Below, in pieces: positions 39,190 to 52,500 of a stretch of 64,000 bases of DNA. The notes beneath the pieces were generated by a model. The model did no database searches and was not told where the DNA came from. It worked only from the letters and a program-made list of their open reading frames with translations. The stretch spans positions 1,488,001 to 1,552,000 of the forward strand of contig JAQPZY010001334.1 of NCBI GenBank assembly GCA_029931535.1, written 5' to 3'. This DNA is from Margaritifera margaritifera. Taxonomy: Eukaryota; Mollusca; Bivalvia; Unionida; Margaritiferidae. The translations under genes and the position numbers were made by a program. Each line of letters starts with the position of its first letter. The stretch's first letter is position 1.

Positions 39190-39620
39190 TAGCTTGAATT
39201 TCATTATGTTCTAAATACCAATGTAGGAGCAGTCATTGTGGATCCAAAGGTTACACGAGTCACATTGCACAGCCTTGTGTGGATTGAGGACCTGCCAATT
39301 ACAATGGCAACACTCTGCTGTACAGTTTGGGCAAACCAATCGTTTTCATCTGATATTAATTTTTCGTACTCATTATTGTTGATACCCACCTGGAATGATT
39401 CCGTCCTTGGCAATCATCACATTGAATGGCCCAATCCTTTTTTCTGCCCTGCTTTGAACACAATCTGCTGTGGTCATTGTTAGAACCAAGACCGAGTTCA
39501 ATATCACCTGCCAAAATCAGGAATAATGCCAGGTTCATATGGTATCCTTGTTTGAAATGTACTAATAAGTCTGTTTTGTTGCTATTGCCACCTTTGTTGA
39601 CATGGACAAAATACTGCAGG
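39190..39620 (-). pseudogene. LINE ORF1/leader with degenerate 2A-like motif and zinc-binding residues
   Basis: Reads HMNLALFLILAGDIELGLGS at about 39482-39545, followed by CSK, IQCDDCQGRNHSRW. In related CR1-type elements a 2A peptide of the form GDIExNPGP precedes a Cys/His finger; here the NPGP core reads GLGS, so ribosome skipping would not be expected. The finger (C..C, CDDC..H) is partly retained. Confidence 0.6.
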
Positions 39621-41059
39621 AGACTAGAAGGGCTGACTTCTGGTTGTCACAATTGTCCTTATACACTTTGTCTGAGGGCATAAAGGTTTTTAGATTGCAA
39701 AAATGCTAAAGGATGAAACTGGATTAGCCATATTAGCTATGTGGGGGGCAATGGGGATGGATTTTTACCAGAGATGAATTGAGAGAGCACAGGACAAATC
39801 AGGATGTAAACCTATATGGCAGGTACAATGTAAAATGAGTTTGGTTAAGAGTTAAAATTGTGCACAAATAACCTAAAATCTGTTACAATTAAAATATAAT
39901 GTGCTCTTAAAAATATGTTTAAAAGTAACCGCAATTAAAATCACAACTTAAAATTCCTGAAAAATGGTTAAAAGAAAACACCCAGTTATACTGCTGCCAA
40001 AAGGTAGGCCCTTCCTGGATGACCCATGTCACGGTGTTTGCAATCAGCACTCATTCATGCCTGATTTCTCCATTGATTTCAAATATGATTATGATTGGGA
40101 TAAGAGTTGAAATTGCTATTTAAACAATTATTTCACTAATTTTAATCAATAGTTTTTCTTTAAAATGTGTACCATTTGTCATAGAGTGTAACACATATAG
40201 GATACTGCATGGGTGACACAGAATATTGGAATAGCAACATTTCATGTAAGTTCAGTAACTGACAATTTGCATGGTTCATGTGGAAAACTAACTGTAAAAA
40301 AGTTAATACCTGAAGCACACCTTTTGCTATTTGGAGTTTGTTTTTAGGCATTTCTTGATGATACCTGATTGATTACATAAATGTATACTAGAGGGTCTAC
40401 AGTCCTGACAGATTTTAAGCTCTGTTCATTATGATGTGGGGAGAGAGAGGAAGGGAGAGAGAGTAGATCAACAAGAAAAATTAAATAGGCCAAACTATGG
40501 AAATACAAATTTGAATTACATACATAATGGCAGATATTTTCCTAAATGAGAAAAGAAAGTTCAAAAGTGATATCGCCACTGAGGCGATAAAAGTGGTGTA
40601 ACCACTGTGGCAATATAATTTTTCTGCCACTGATATATTTCAATATTTCGTTATGAAATATTTAATAAAAATGCTGATGCATACCTGAAATAGTTCAAGA
40701 AGATTGTCAACAAGACTGGATATTAATAGCCACAGTTTCACAAGTGCAGTATTACTAAAGATGTAATATCAATGAGTGAGCATGTGGGCTTGTGGATGTT
40801 ACTTGATTGACATTTCATCATTCATTTTTGTTGAGCCTGCTTGTGTGTGTGTTCATCTGTATGTCCACACTCTAAACCTCAATGTTAAATACAGTAATGT
40901 GACTTAACCAGTTTCTCAAGTACAGTTGGCCACAGAGTCATTTTGCTTGGTATGTGGAATATCTTGATGCGCACAACATTTACTAAAAACTCGGGGACAG
41001 GCTCTACATGTCAGCTTCTTGTACATGAAAAGCCATCACTGTCAGAAGTTATTACCATC
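39621..41059. other. Intergenic, nothing recognised
   Basis: AT-rich; includes a small GA-rich patch near 40440. No exon or repeat partner found. Confidence 0.45.
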
Positions 41060-41273
41060 AATACTCACATATAAGCCGATACCAACTGGAAACAACACAG
41101 ACCCTGATCTGCAGTCGCACAATGCACCAGCAGATCAGGGTCTATGTTGTTCGTTCTACTGATTAGTCCTTACAAACTGCATAGACCCAGATCTGCTAGT
41201 GCATTATGCGATGTCAGATCTGGGTCTATGCAGTTTGTAGTTGGTACTGGTTTATATGTGAGTATATACGGTA
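41060..41273 (-). mobile_element. Double-hairpin MITE copy 3
   Basis: Reverse-order copy with both hairpins and both outer arms (ATACTCACATATAAGCCGAT ... TATATGTGAGTATATACGG). Intergenic. Confidence 0.75.
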
Positions 41274-41833
41274 TGTCTTGGAATAAAACAACCACATTAT
41301 ATTCCATCAGTATTTACACAGTGTATCATGCAAGCACACATCATTGCCTTTTGCTAGAAAGAAAAAAATTGCCAATCAGTAATTTGCTGAAAGTTTATGT
41401 CAATTACATGCTAAAATAGTGTAATTTAACAGGTATTGGTAAAACAGGATGATCTCAAGTTGAACAAGATCACCTACGTGTAAAACACCAGTTAACACTG
41501 TAAATTCAGATATGAATGCACATAGAAAATAAAATAATGCTAGTTCCTAAGGGCAAACCAAAACGTGAGTTGTATTTAACGCAACCTGCTACTGGATTAA
41601 TTAATCCCTTTTATCATGGCATTGTTTATCACATCATTCAACACAGTTGCACCTACTCTTTTATGGTTGCATCAAAAGCCAAGATGGGCTCTTTCCCTAA
41701 TCCATTAAGGAGACCTGACAAGTTTTTAAAGGCTGAATACCTACTTTAAGAGTAATTATTCAGCTGTATCAAGAAAGGTGGCAATGAAAATAGTGTGCAC
41801 AGTCACATGATAAACAGCCAGTTATATTGAGTA

Positions 41834-41970
41834 TTGGATCAAGAAATGGAAACAATGTAAATCAATTTTAACATGAAGTGTGTTTTTGTTTTCTTAATTA
41901 TATTGGATCAAGAAATGGCTACAATGTAAATAAATTTTAATTTGAAGTGTGTTTTTGTTTTTTTTAATTA
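41834..41970. repeat. ~69-bp tandem duplication
   Basis: ATTGGATCAAGAAATGG and GAAGTGTGTTTTTGTTTT occur twice about 69 bases apart. Confidence 0.75.
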
Positions 41971-42252
41971 TATTAAAATACTTTCTTTTACAACTGATAT
42001 GCTAAGTGCTATAAAGGGGTCTCTGCTTGTAGGCAGCTGCAGACACATGTATATATGATACACGTGGCATGGTGAGGGAGTATTTTGATATTAAAAATTG
42101 CATCACTGAACCTACTATGTGAAAGTCGGAATGAGGGATGCAACATATAATTTTTGTAAAACCAATTACTGAATCTGTTGGTAGATGGTTCAAGCAGAAC
42201 AATGGCAGAATTGCAAAGGATATACAAATGCATATATGTCTTCTTAATGTGT

Positions 42253-42468
42253 ACCGTATATACTTGCATACAAGCTGATACCAACTGCAAACTTCACAGA
42301 CCCAGATCTGCCGTCGCATAATGCGCTGGCAGATCTGGGTCTATGCAGTTTGTATGGACTAATCTGTAGAACAAAAACAGACCCTGATCTGCAAGCACAT
42401 TATGCAATAGCAGATCGGGGTCTATCTTGTTTGCATTTGGACTGGGATTATATGCAAGTATATACGGT
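42253..42468 (+). mobile_element. Double-hairpin MITE copy 4
   Basis: Forward-order copy with outer arms ACCGTATATACTTGCATAC and GTATATACGGT and both inner hairpins; a few mismatches in the arms. Confidence 0.75.
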
Positions 42469-42659
42469 AATTGGCATACTTCATAAACTAAACCCACCTC
42501 AGATGATGATGTTTTTAAAGGCTGATTACCTGGCATACTTCAGGAACACATTCTACATCAAGTATTGTCTGTTTGTAAGATTTCATATGTGTGTGTGTGC
42601 AAGAGATACATATAGGAAACAGACTTGAAAGTAGTAAATGACATGGAACATATAGCAAT

Positions 42660-43078
42660 TCTGAGGTATTGTGTTTTATGAAATATAGCATTGCACATGT
42701 ATTGTGTTGTAAGAAATATAGTGTTGCAGAGGTACTGTGTTGTATGAAATATAGCGTTGCAGAGGTATTGTGTTATATGAAATATCGCGTTGCAGAGGTA
42801 TTGTGTTGTATGACATGTAGTGTTGCAGAGGGATTGTGTTTTATGAAATATAGCATTGCACATGTATTGTGTTGTATGAAATATAGTGTTGCAGAGGTAT
42901 TGTGTTGTATGAAATATAGCGTTGCAGAGGTATTGTGTTGTATGAAATATAGCGTTGCAGAGGTATTGTATTTTATGAGATAGTGTTGCAGAGGGATTGT
43001 GTTTTATGAAATATAGTGTTGCAGAGATATTGTGTTTTATGAAATATAGTGTTGCAGAGGTATACTGTTTTATGAAAA
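42660..43078. repeat. 33-bp minisatellite, about 12.5 copies
   Basis: The unit is GTTGCAGAGGTATTGTGTTG plus TATGAAATATAGC, with a variant (GCATTGCACATGTATTG) appearing twice about 170 bases apart, which suggests a higher-order duplication. It lies immediately downstream of the SDHAF2 poly(A) signals. Open frames on both strands are artefacts of the 33-base period. Confidence 0.9.
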
Positions 43079-43118
43079 ATATCACAGCATAAAAAAGCCT
43101 CACAATGTAAATCAATGA

Positions 43119-43228
43119 TTTATTTTAAAATAACAGATTACAAGAATCTAGATCTGCAATTATATACACTGGGATTCATAAATGTTCAAAATTAGCATTA
43201 TACGACAATATCTTAAACACACTTTATT
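43119..43228 (-). terminator. Candidate SDHAF2 polyadenylation signals
   Basis: Two AATAAA hexamers on the minus strand at 43223-43228 and 43119-43124 lie about 310 and 410 bases after the SDHAF2 stop. Either could set the transcript end. Beyond about 43.08 kb the sequence becomes a minisatellite. Confidence 0.4.
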
Positions 43229-43531
43229 ACTACATAACCAGGGAACAGTTGGTTTTCAAACCTCATTAATCTAACCTCAACAGGAAACATAAAAAATGTT
43301 TGGGTAAACATGAGTCGGTATGAAAGAGTTTGAGTTAATCAAAATCTACATTCAACAATTCAGTGTAAACTGTGAAATGTGGTTAAAACACAGATAGATA
43401 AATTAAGTTATAAAATCAAACCAACAGAAAAATAGTACACGATGTGACATATGTGATAACATCATAAGAACAAGTTGGTTGTGATGCATCCATGAAATGT
43501 TATTGTGACATCATGCGAGCTACTATAAGAG

Positions 43532-43644
43532 TCATGAGTAAAGATCTGGCTGTCGAATCCGTACATTCTTATCCTTGTTTTGGACATGTTCTTTCAGCAT
43601 TTTCATCACTTCATTGTCATGAGCCTCAGGTGTTGGTTTGTTAC
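43532..43644 (-). CDS. SDHAF2: SDHAF2 exon 4, C-terminus and stop
   Basis: Acceptor ATGTAACAG precedes GT, which completes a glycine codon, then 36 codons [20 protein letters not shown] and [16 protein letters not shown], stop TGA at 43532-43534. It aligns with human [20 protein letters not shown] and the RAPDLEYLF region, but stops shortly after PDL. Possible minus-strand poly(A) signals (AATAAA) are at 43223-43228 and 43119-43124, just before a 33-bp minisatellite. Confidence 0.92.
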
Positions 43645-43840
43645 CTGTTACATGAAAAAAAAAAGATTGTTTTTTCTCCCATAAACAAGGTTTCTATGGA
43701 ATGTTATATCTCATCTGAGAAGATTGCTATGGTGACACAACAACCTGCAAATACAGGTATGACATAAATCCTAGCAAATCTTGATACAAAAAATGATGGC
43801 AGGGTAATATTGTAGTCAAAGTTCTTATCTTAGTATAGAT

Positions 43841-43909
<69 letters not shown>

Positions 43910-46900
43910 TATGATTTTCAGAGACTTCAACACAATGATGCAATTGCTGCAACAAAAGTGATAGATATAAACTAGTGATTAATTAAACATAGGCTCAACA
44001 ATAATACCATGGCCCCAGTTCCACCACCATTCTCAACATTTCTTCCTCAAATTGAGATTTTTTAATATTATTTCATTATTACTTGGTTGGTAACAATGAT
44101 TTTATCACATAATATTCAGCAGGCATCAGAAATTAAAACACCATCATAAAATCTGGAATTTTCCTCAAATAAGTCTTGCCTTATCTCTGAAAAAATTTTG
44201 AGGATTTCCAAAAATTTGAGGAATTCCTGAACTTCTTTTTTTTAAGAATAAGAATCCATGTGCTAAATTTGAAAACCAAAAAAGTAATTTTGCAATTTTT
44301 CCACGATCTCTACCTCTAACAAAAATGTTCATCTTGGCTGAAGTATTATAAACATGACAATCTAAGATCTCAAATTTTGTGAATTTTGCAAAACCAGAGT
44401 CTTATTAATTAAACAAAACTGAATGGAAACTGTCAGAATAATAAGTATGTGTTACACTCATTAAATTCTTGAAAACTTGTGTCCTCAAGCAGTGACAGAA
44501 CCAGACAGGTTTGAGGGGTTTAGTTGATGCCTATCCACCCATTCACCATGTTTCCAATTAAAATGGTATGCTTTTAAGTGAGAAAAAAAAATAGTCTTAT
44601 TAGTGATGGGTGCATTGCAAAGAGCCCAGCTCTTAACAAGGTCTCATCAGCATAAAGATGCATGTTAAATTTGGTTGAAATCCAACATTCTTGGTAAATC
44701 ATTGCTGTGCAGAAACCACCAAAGTCAAGGGGAGGGCAAGCATGAAGCAAAACTCGTGGAAATGATGCTGTGGAATGCTAGAAACTGAACTCATTCGAGC
44801 TCTCGTCAATATGAAACTTCTTACCAAATTTGGTTAAAAACCAGACAACCTTGGTAAAGAAACAAAAGTCAGGAGGATGGGCAATCAAGGGACATAACTC
44901 CTGTAAATGATGTTGTGGAATGCTAAAAATCATATCATTCAAGGTCTCATCAACATAAAGGCCCATACAGTTGAAATTCAACAAACTTTGGTCAAGTTAT
45001 ACTGCAGAAATCAAAGTCACCAGGACAGACAAACAGGGGACACAACTCTTGTAACTCATGAAGATGCATCCCTTCACCAACTTTCATGATTCCAGGAAAG
45101 TATGCAGTGTGCACAAAAAAAAAAAAAAAAAAAAGACTTGACAATGAATGTTCAACTAAAACAAGAGTCCCTTGAAGGGACTGACCCTCTACTGTCTGTA
45201 AATAATTTCCTGGAGTATTAGATACTACTATTTCTTCTTTATCACTGCTGAGTGCTGAAACCATCTCTGCTATTCTTGAGTGACAAGATTTAAAATTAGA
45301 TGCTGTGGTGGCCATAATGGATGTAAGACTAGCATCATTTTCATTTAGAATCAACTATAAACCATAAGAAGTCTTCTGGTGAAAACCCCATATTGATATG
45401 ACTTTGCATTGTGGAGGAGTAGCAATAACAAGATTTTCATGATGGCCACCATCGTGCCCATACTTGAGGTCAGATTGGCACTATTTTCATTCAGGACCAA
45501 CTAGATATCATAATTAGTCTTCTGGTAAAAGCCCCATGTCAACATGACTTTCTGTTTAGGATGAGTGGCAGTAAGATCTTCAAGATGGCTGCCATGGTGG
45601 CCATATTGGATGTCAGATCAGCACCATTTACATTTTGAATTAACTAGATATCATAAGAAGTCTTCTGGTGAAAAAACCTGATGTTGATATGACTTTCCAC
45701 TGAGGGAATAGCGATAACAAGATTTTTAATATGGCCACTGTGGCAGGTACATTGGCTGTCAGATTGGCACAATTTTTATTTAAGACCAACTAGACACCAT
45801 GCGAAGTCTTCCAATAAAAACTCCATGTTTATATGACTTTCAGTTCAGAAGGATTAGCAATAAAACAAGATTTTCAAGATGGCAGTCATACTGGATGTCA
45901 GATCAACGCCATGTTGATTTATGACCAACTAGACATTATAAGAAGTCTTGCAGTGAAAACCTCATTTTGATATGACAGCTCTGGTGACAATATTGGATGT
46001 CTGAACAGCACCATTTTCATTTAGGACAAACTAGACATCATAAGAAGTCTTCTGGTAAAAACCCCATGTCAATGTGACTTTCCATTCAGGAGGTGTAGAT
46101 ATAACAAGATTTTCAAGATGGCTGCCATAGTGGCCATATTCAATGTCACATCAGCAACAGTTTCAATTAGGACAAACTATACATCATAAGAAGTCTTTCA
46201 GTGAAAACCCCATGCTAATGTGACCATCCATTCAGGAGGAGCAGTGATAAAAAAATTTCAAGATGGCCACTATGACAGCCATATTGGATGTCTGAGCAGC
46301 ACCATCTTCATTCAGGACCAACTAGACCTTGGGACAAATGTGTATGTAAAGTTTCATGGCAATCCTCCATGTAGTTTAGGAGAAGTGGCGATAATAAACT
46401 TATGCTAATGGATGGATGACAGACAAAAAAAAAATCATCTAATTTGATGATTCTAGCACGAACAGAGTTTGAGAAATAAACTTAAAACAACAAATTTAAC
46501 CAAAGTCAGTGAAGCATGAAATATGGGTCACAGTGACCTACTTTTGTGATGAGGGTGTAGTACTCATCAAGATGCACCCCCAACCAATTTCCATGAATCT
46601 AGGTATAGCAGCATATATACAGGATGCCAAAAACATATCTGGTCATGAGCTCTATGCAAAAACTTAACCTAAGCGAGTAAAACGTGATATGTAGGTCACA
46701 GTGACTTCCTTTGTGGTATGGGTGTAATACTAATAGAGATGCATACAGTTATCTAGTGTGATGATTCTAGCACAAACAGACCTTCAAAAATAAGCTAACA
46801 ATACACAATTATCCAAAGTCAGTGAAGTGTGAATTATGGGTCACAGTGATCTACTTTTGTGATGCAAGATGCATCCCCTATCCCCTCACCAAGTTTCATG

Positions 46901-49490
46901 ATTGTAGCATATATACAGTTTGCAAAAAAAAAAAAAACCTAAATGCAAAAAACATAACTGAATGCACAACTAATGTTCATGTACAAAGTTAGCCCCCTTA
47001 GCTCCATCCCCAGGGGGTAGGTTCTATGAAACCCACTCCATACTGTTGTCTAGGAACCAGGAAGAAAGAACAGTAAAAATGTAGTGAGGCTGTACATATG
47101 TATATGTGTTTATTTGTACTGATACCGATGTCAGGCGGTAGTACAATAAGCTCACCTGTACTTTGTAGAGGTAAGCTAAAAAGTAAGGATTCTAGTATTG
47201 TACTTTGATATGTAATGCAACTTTTGTAGAGGTAAGCTAAAAAGTAAGGATTCTAGTACTTTGATATGTAATGCAACTTTTGCTTACAACAGCAAAAACA
47301 AGTAAATCATAATTCAATAACCAACACTTTAGTCAATGTGCCCAAGTTATGAAGGAAAAAAAGGGGTGTCAATATATATGCACAGTGGATCTAGGTGACA
47401 CTTACCAGTAATCCAGTAATATATATCCTAGTCAATATATATGCACAGTGGATCTAGGGGACACTTAACAGTAATCCAGTAATATATATCCTAGTCAATA
47501 TATATGCACATTGGATCTAGGGGACACTTACCAGTAATCCAGTAATATATATCCCAGTCATTTGATGGCTTATTTATCAAACTGTCATACAGTTTTAGGT
47601 GCTCTTCATTCATGGAATCTAAGTACTGAGCAGCAAATGTGCTGAAATGAAGAAGCAACGACAATTTAAAATTTTGCATTTGTCAGATAGAGAAATTATT
47701 TACTGTCTATACTTGCGTATAAGCCAATACCAACTGCATTGACCCAGATCTGCCATCGCATAATGTGCTGGCAGATCTGGGTCTATGCAATTTGTAAGGA
47801 CTAATCGGCGCATTATGCGATGGCAGATCAGGGTCTATGTTGTTTGCATTTGGAACTGGGTTATATGCAAGTATAGACAGTATATAATATCTGAGTATAG
47901 TAAACTTTTCCTTAAGTGTACAGCACTCAAAATTGCAACTAATACAATCACATTTACAACTAAACATTCAGACATGGCAAGTGAAAACTGTCAACTGGTC
48001 ACACTCTTATGACCTTTAGCTTCATGATGTGGCAACTGGAAACTGATTTCAACACTTCTGTTTAGTGATTACGAGTATATACCATGTTTTACGCTTAAAA
48101 CATTTCGTAGAATAAATTTAATCCACAGCATAATCCCACTTTGACTGTGAGTCTGCTGATTCCTGCATTAAGTCTCCATCTTTACATATGACTAGTCTGT
48201 CTTACGGCCTGTAAGTGACCAGTCTAATGGTACAGATTCAGAAAAATGGGGACATGGTGATAAATACAAAACATTTTGCCAGTAGTAAAATTACTTTTAG
48301 TCGAACTTAATGAAGATATGGCTATGGCTTTATTAATATAAACAATCATAAGAAGAAAATAAAGGCAAGGCCTGTTGTCAGTCAGTAAGTTACATATAGA
48401 GAACGGGGCACAAGCAATATCCAATTGAACCCTATGAGTGGGTGTAGATCACAAGTCAGGCTAAATTGTATAATGTGCATGGTCTATTCGATATATTTTG
48501 TTTATGTCAACAAAAGGCATGATGCAATCAACTATACCAGTGAGCTAACCTTTTGAGGTGAAATTCTGGCTGCTGATCAGTCTCTCACACTGTCATGGAC
48601 CCACTTCCCATGAAGACATTCATGTCATACACAGTTTGTATTTATCACATGATGTCAAAACTTGACTTGTTTCAATGAATACATTATCAACTTGAATGGA
48701 GATTTCACCAGGAAAATTGTGGATTTTTAAATTGGTTATGTTGGATATAGATGGTTACTAAAGCACAGAACAGCGGAACAGAACAATGCTGCTACAAGAA
48801 ACAACTGAATTTGTACACATGTAAACATATTGAAACAACTTAACTGACATACAGGCAGTTGTTGCTCTTGAATCATAGGATGTATTTAGGATGTACCGTA
48901 TATACTCGCATATAATCCGATACCAACTGCAAACTGCATAGACCCAGAACTGCCATCGCATAATGCGCTGGCAGATCTGGGTCTATTCAGTTTGTAAGGA
49001 CTAATCAGTAGAACAAACAATATAGACCCTGATCTGCTGGTGCATTATGCGATGGCAGATCAGGGTCTATGTTGTTTGCATTTGGACCCAGCTTATACAT
49101 GAGTATATATGAAATAGTGTTTGTTTTAATAATTGCATTGGTGATAACTGTAAGTTAATTTTGTGGGATATTATTTGTGCATGGAATTTTACAGATATTT
49201 CTTATTCTTGCACAAAAGTACAGAAACTTTCTTAATAATTAGCTAATTTTAGTTCAATATAAATTTTTCTACGCAGATGCTTCCATGTAAATGCAGTGCC
49301 ACAAATTGTTGTTATAAAACTAGACCATGTATTACAAATCTTTCTCTTCATTCATTTTGAATTTGCAGATTGTGATTTTCAAATGGACACTAAAAGTTTA
49401 AATAAATCAAGTTAGTGTATGAAAAGATATCAAACCTATGTATTTTCTTGTATTTTGTCTTTGATTATTTAATGCATCTCTCCTTCCCCT

Positions 49491-49579
<89 letters not shown>

Positions 49580-52500
49580 GTCTAAATGTATTTGTTTTGA
49601 TCAATTTTTACAAGGATGATGCTAGAGTTAGGGTTATTTATTTTTCATTATTGAAATCTGTTTCTAGTTAATCTTCTGCATGAATTACGGCTTTAGTTTT
49701 AATCTTTACTCTTTCTTCCCTACCATCTGTATTTAGTGTTGCTGACCTTGCTGAGGTGAAAGTTGGAGTTAAGTTGGGGGTTAAACTGTACTCTAATTTC
49801 CAAAATCTGGAAGTCAGAGTACAGATTTTAGGCTCCACCTCCGGAGTTAATTATGCATTAGGTGAATTAAAGGGGTTTATCATCTATGGAAATTCCAGTG
49901 GCCAATGATACAAATAACATTATGCTTTTTTATAATTACACTTTAATTTGCCTTAACCGAAAAAAAACCTTTACTTTTAGTCATCTTCTACCATTAATTC
50001 TCTACTCAACTGATTTCCACTCTCAATGTCTAATGTGACCAAATTATTAGTGCTTGGCAATCTAAATTTGAAATGACCACTAAATTTTTCAAGTCGGTCG
50101 CCCTGTGGCTATTACAGTTTGATAGGTAATTGAAGCGCTGGTCTTTCACAACATAACAGATTGATGGTTCATGTGATATTTGTAGCCAATGGCCAATAAT
50201 ACAAAATATGCAAGTAATAAATTGCTAAAGTGTTACTTATCACTGGTGACATACCAGTATATTTGTGAGGTACAATCAAAACAAATGGTTGTATGGTCAC
50301 TACTATATTGTTTCCTTTTGTAAATGTAAATGTATTTTGTTATGGGTGTTCTTATTCATGAAACTAATACTGTCAAATGTTGACTATATGGACTCAACCT
50401 GGTTAAAATCAAGATCTACTTGTAAGAAGTAATGGTGTCCATTTATGACCAACTAGACATCATAAGAAGTCTTTAGGTGAAACCACAATGTCAATATGAC
50501 CAGCCATCTAGGAGAAAAAGTATGACAAGATTTTCAAGATGGTCATTGTGCAGTCCATATTGGAAGTCAGATCAGCACCATTTACATTTACAAGCAACTA
50601 AACATCATAAGAAGTCTTTCAGTGAAAACCCCATGGTGATAAAACCATTCATTCTGAATAAGTAGTGATAACAAGATTTTCAAGATGACCACTGTGGCAG
50701 CCATATTGGATGTCTGAGGGACACCATTTTCATTTAGGATCAACTAGACAACATAAGATGTCATCTAGTAAAAACCTCATGTTGATACAACCATCCATTC
50801 ATCAGGAGTAGCAATAACAACCTTTCCAAGATGGATACTGTGGTGGCCATATTGGACGCGTAAGTAACATCATTTTCATTTAGGACCAACTAGACAATAT
50901 AAGAAGTCTTCTGGTGAAAACCCCATGGCAATATTACTTTTTGTTTAGGAAGAGTAGCAATTACAAGATCTTCAAGATGACCACTGTGGCATACTGGACA
51001 TCAGGTCAGCACCATTTTCATTTAGGACCAACTAGACATCATAAGAAGTCTTCTGGTGAAATCCCCATGTCAATCTGACTTTCCAATCAGGAGAAGTAGC
51101 GATAAGATTTTCAAGATGACTGCTGTTGGGGCCATATTGGACATCAGATTGGCATTATTTCATTTAGGGCCAACTAGACATCATAAGAAGTATTTTAGTG
51201 AAAACTCCATGTTGATATGACCATCCAATTGGAAGGAGTAGTGATAGCATGACTTTCAAAATGGCGACTGTGGCAGTCATATTACACATCAGATCTGTAC
51301 CATTTTCATTTAGGACCAACTAGACATCATAAGAAGTCTTCTGGTGGAAACCCCTTGTCAATATAACTATCCATTCCTGAGTAGTGATAACAAGATTATC
51401 AAGATGGCTGCAGTGGCAACGGCAGCCATGTTGGACATTAGATCGGCACTGTTTACACTTAGGAGCAACTAGACATCATAAGAAGTCTCTTAATGAAAAC
51501 CCCATGCTGATATGACTATCCATTCAGGAGTAGTGATAAGAAGATTTTCAAAATGGCCACGGTGGCAGATATATTGGATATCTAAGCAGCACCATTTTCA
51601 TTAGGACCAACTAGACCATTGCATGAATGTGTGTAGAAAGTTTCATGGCAATTCTCCAAGTAGTTTAGGAGGAGTATTGATAACAAAACTTGTGCTAACT
51701 AAAGGAGGGACGTCTGACAACATCTGATAGACCATCCCATAAACTCTTCTGGTCTATGTCTTGAGTTAATAAAACCTTTACTTGACTTACCTTTGTAAAC
51801 CTGAACAATAGCATGCTCTTGTTCATATGCTAGCTGTCTCTTTAGTCCAGGTTGCCTCTATGTTAAGATGTATGTGCCCATTTGGTCATGACACCATGCA
51901 TTGTGGCTGTATGACTTTCAAATGAGCACAGCAGAAGCTACACATTGTAATTAATTGCAACTGATAAAAGTACCTATATTATATTATTGCAATCACGAAC
52001 AGGTAAAAATATTTAATCAACTGCCATGAGAACAAGCAATTTAAATATTTAAAGTTTCCAAAACTTCACCAACATTTGAGAAATTCCAAAAGATTAACTC
52101 GGTTTTGAATTGTCCCCCTAAACATGTAACTGTAAAGCTGAGGTTACTAAACAGTAATATTAGTGACCACAAAGGTTTGAATAGATGACCACAATGGCAT
52201 GAAGACATCTGTGCATATGCTCTCATGTACATTTACTTGGGTTGTTTCAAAATATCTTTAAAATGTTTAGGACTTTGTAATGTTTTAGTGTCTTTAAAAA
52301 TTTAAAACAACTGAATTGCTTGTTCTAGTAGCAGTTGATTAAATATTTGTACTTATTCGTAATTACAATTAATTTAATCTAGGTACTCCTATCAATTTTA
52401 ATCAATTATAATGTATATTTTCTGCTGTGCTCATCTGAAGTCATATAGCTCAAATACTTGGTGAAACGACCAAAACGGGCACATAAACATTAAACACCCT

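Larger units (their letters stand above)
36140..39620 (-). mobile_element. LINE (CR1/L2/Rex-like) relic
   Basis: Minus-strand order from 39620 downward: a zinc-finger/2A-like leader, an endonuclease, then RT. Endonuclease parts are MDIIAIQETKMYNL, NVFRYDRTLHGG, and DFNYNNIDWRNS (38500-38930). RT parts are PLFKKGDG then NYHPISLASLMKHL (near 37300), VFVLDSEKAFN (near 37100), LHINDI, LFEDD (36770-36880), KYLGVTITCDLKWN (near 36590), VRPILEYACTVWDL (near 36430) and AARFVTSNYDY to about 36300. Many frameshifts and stops; about 1.1 kb of AT-rich tandem sequence interrupts the middle. Confidence 0.8.

Noticed and set aside
39238..39683. Plus-strand open frames of 81 and 85 codons
   Set aside because: Antisense shadows of the LINE leader and finger region.
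42558..43115. 185-codon minus-strand and 104-codon plus-strand open frames
   Set aside because: Both come from the 33-bp minisatellite; unit length divisible by three keeps frames open on both strands.
47491..47679. 62-codon continuous minus-strand gene
   Set aside because: It is exon 3 of SDHAF2 plus intron read-through at both ends; splice sites and family similarity define 47532-47641.
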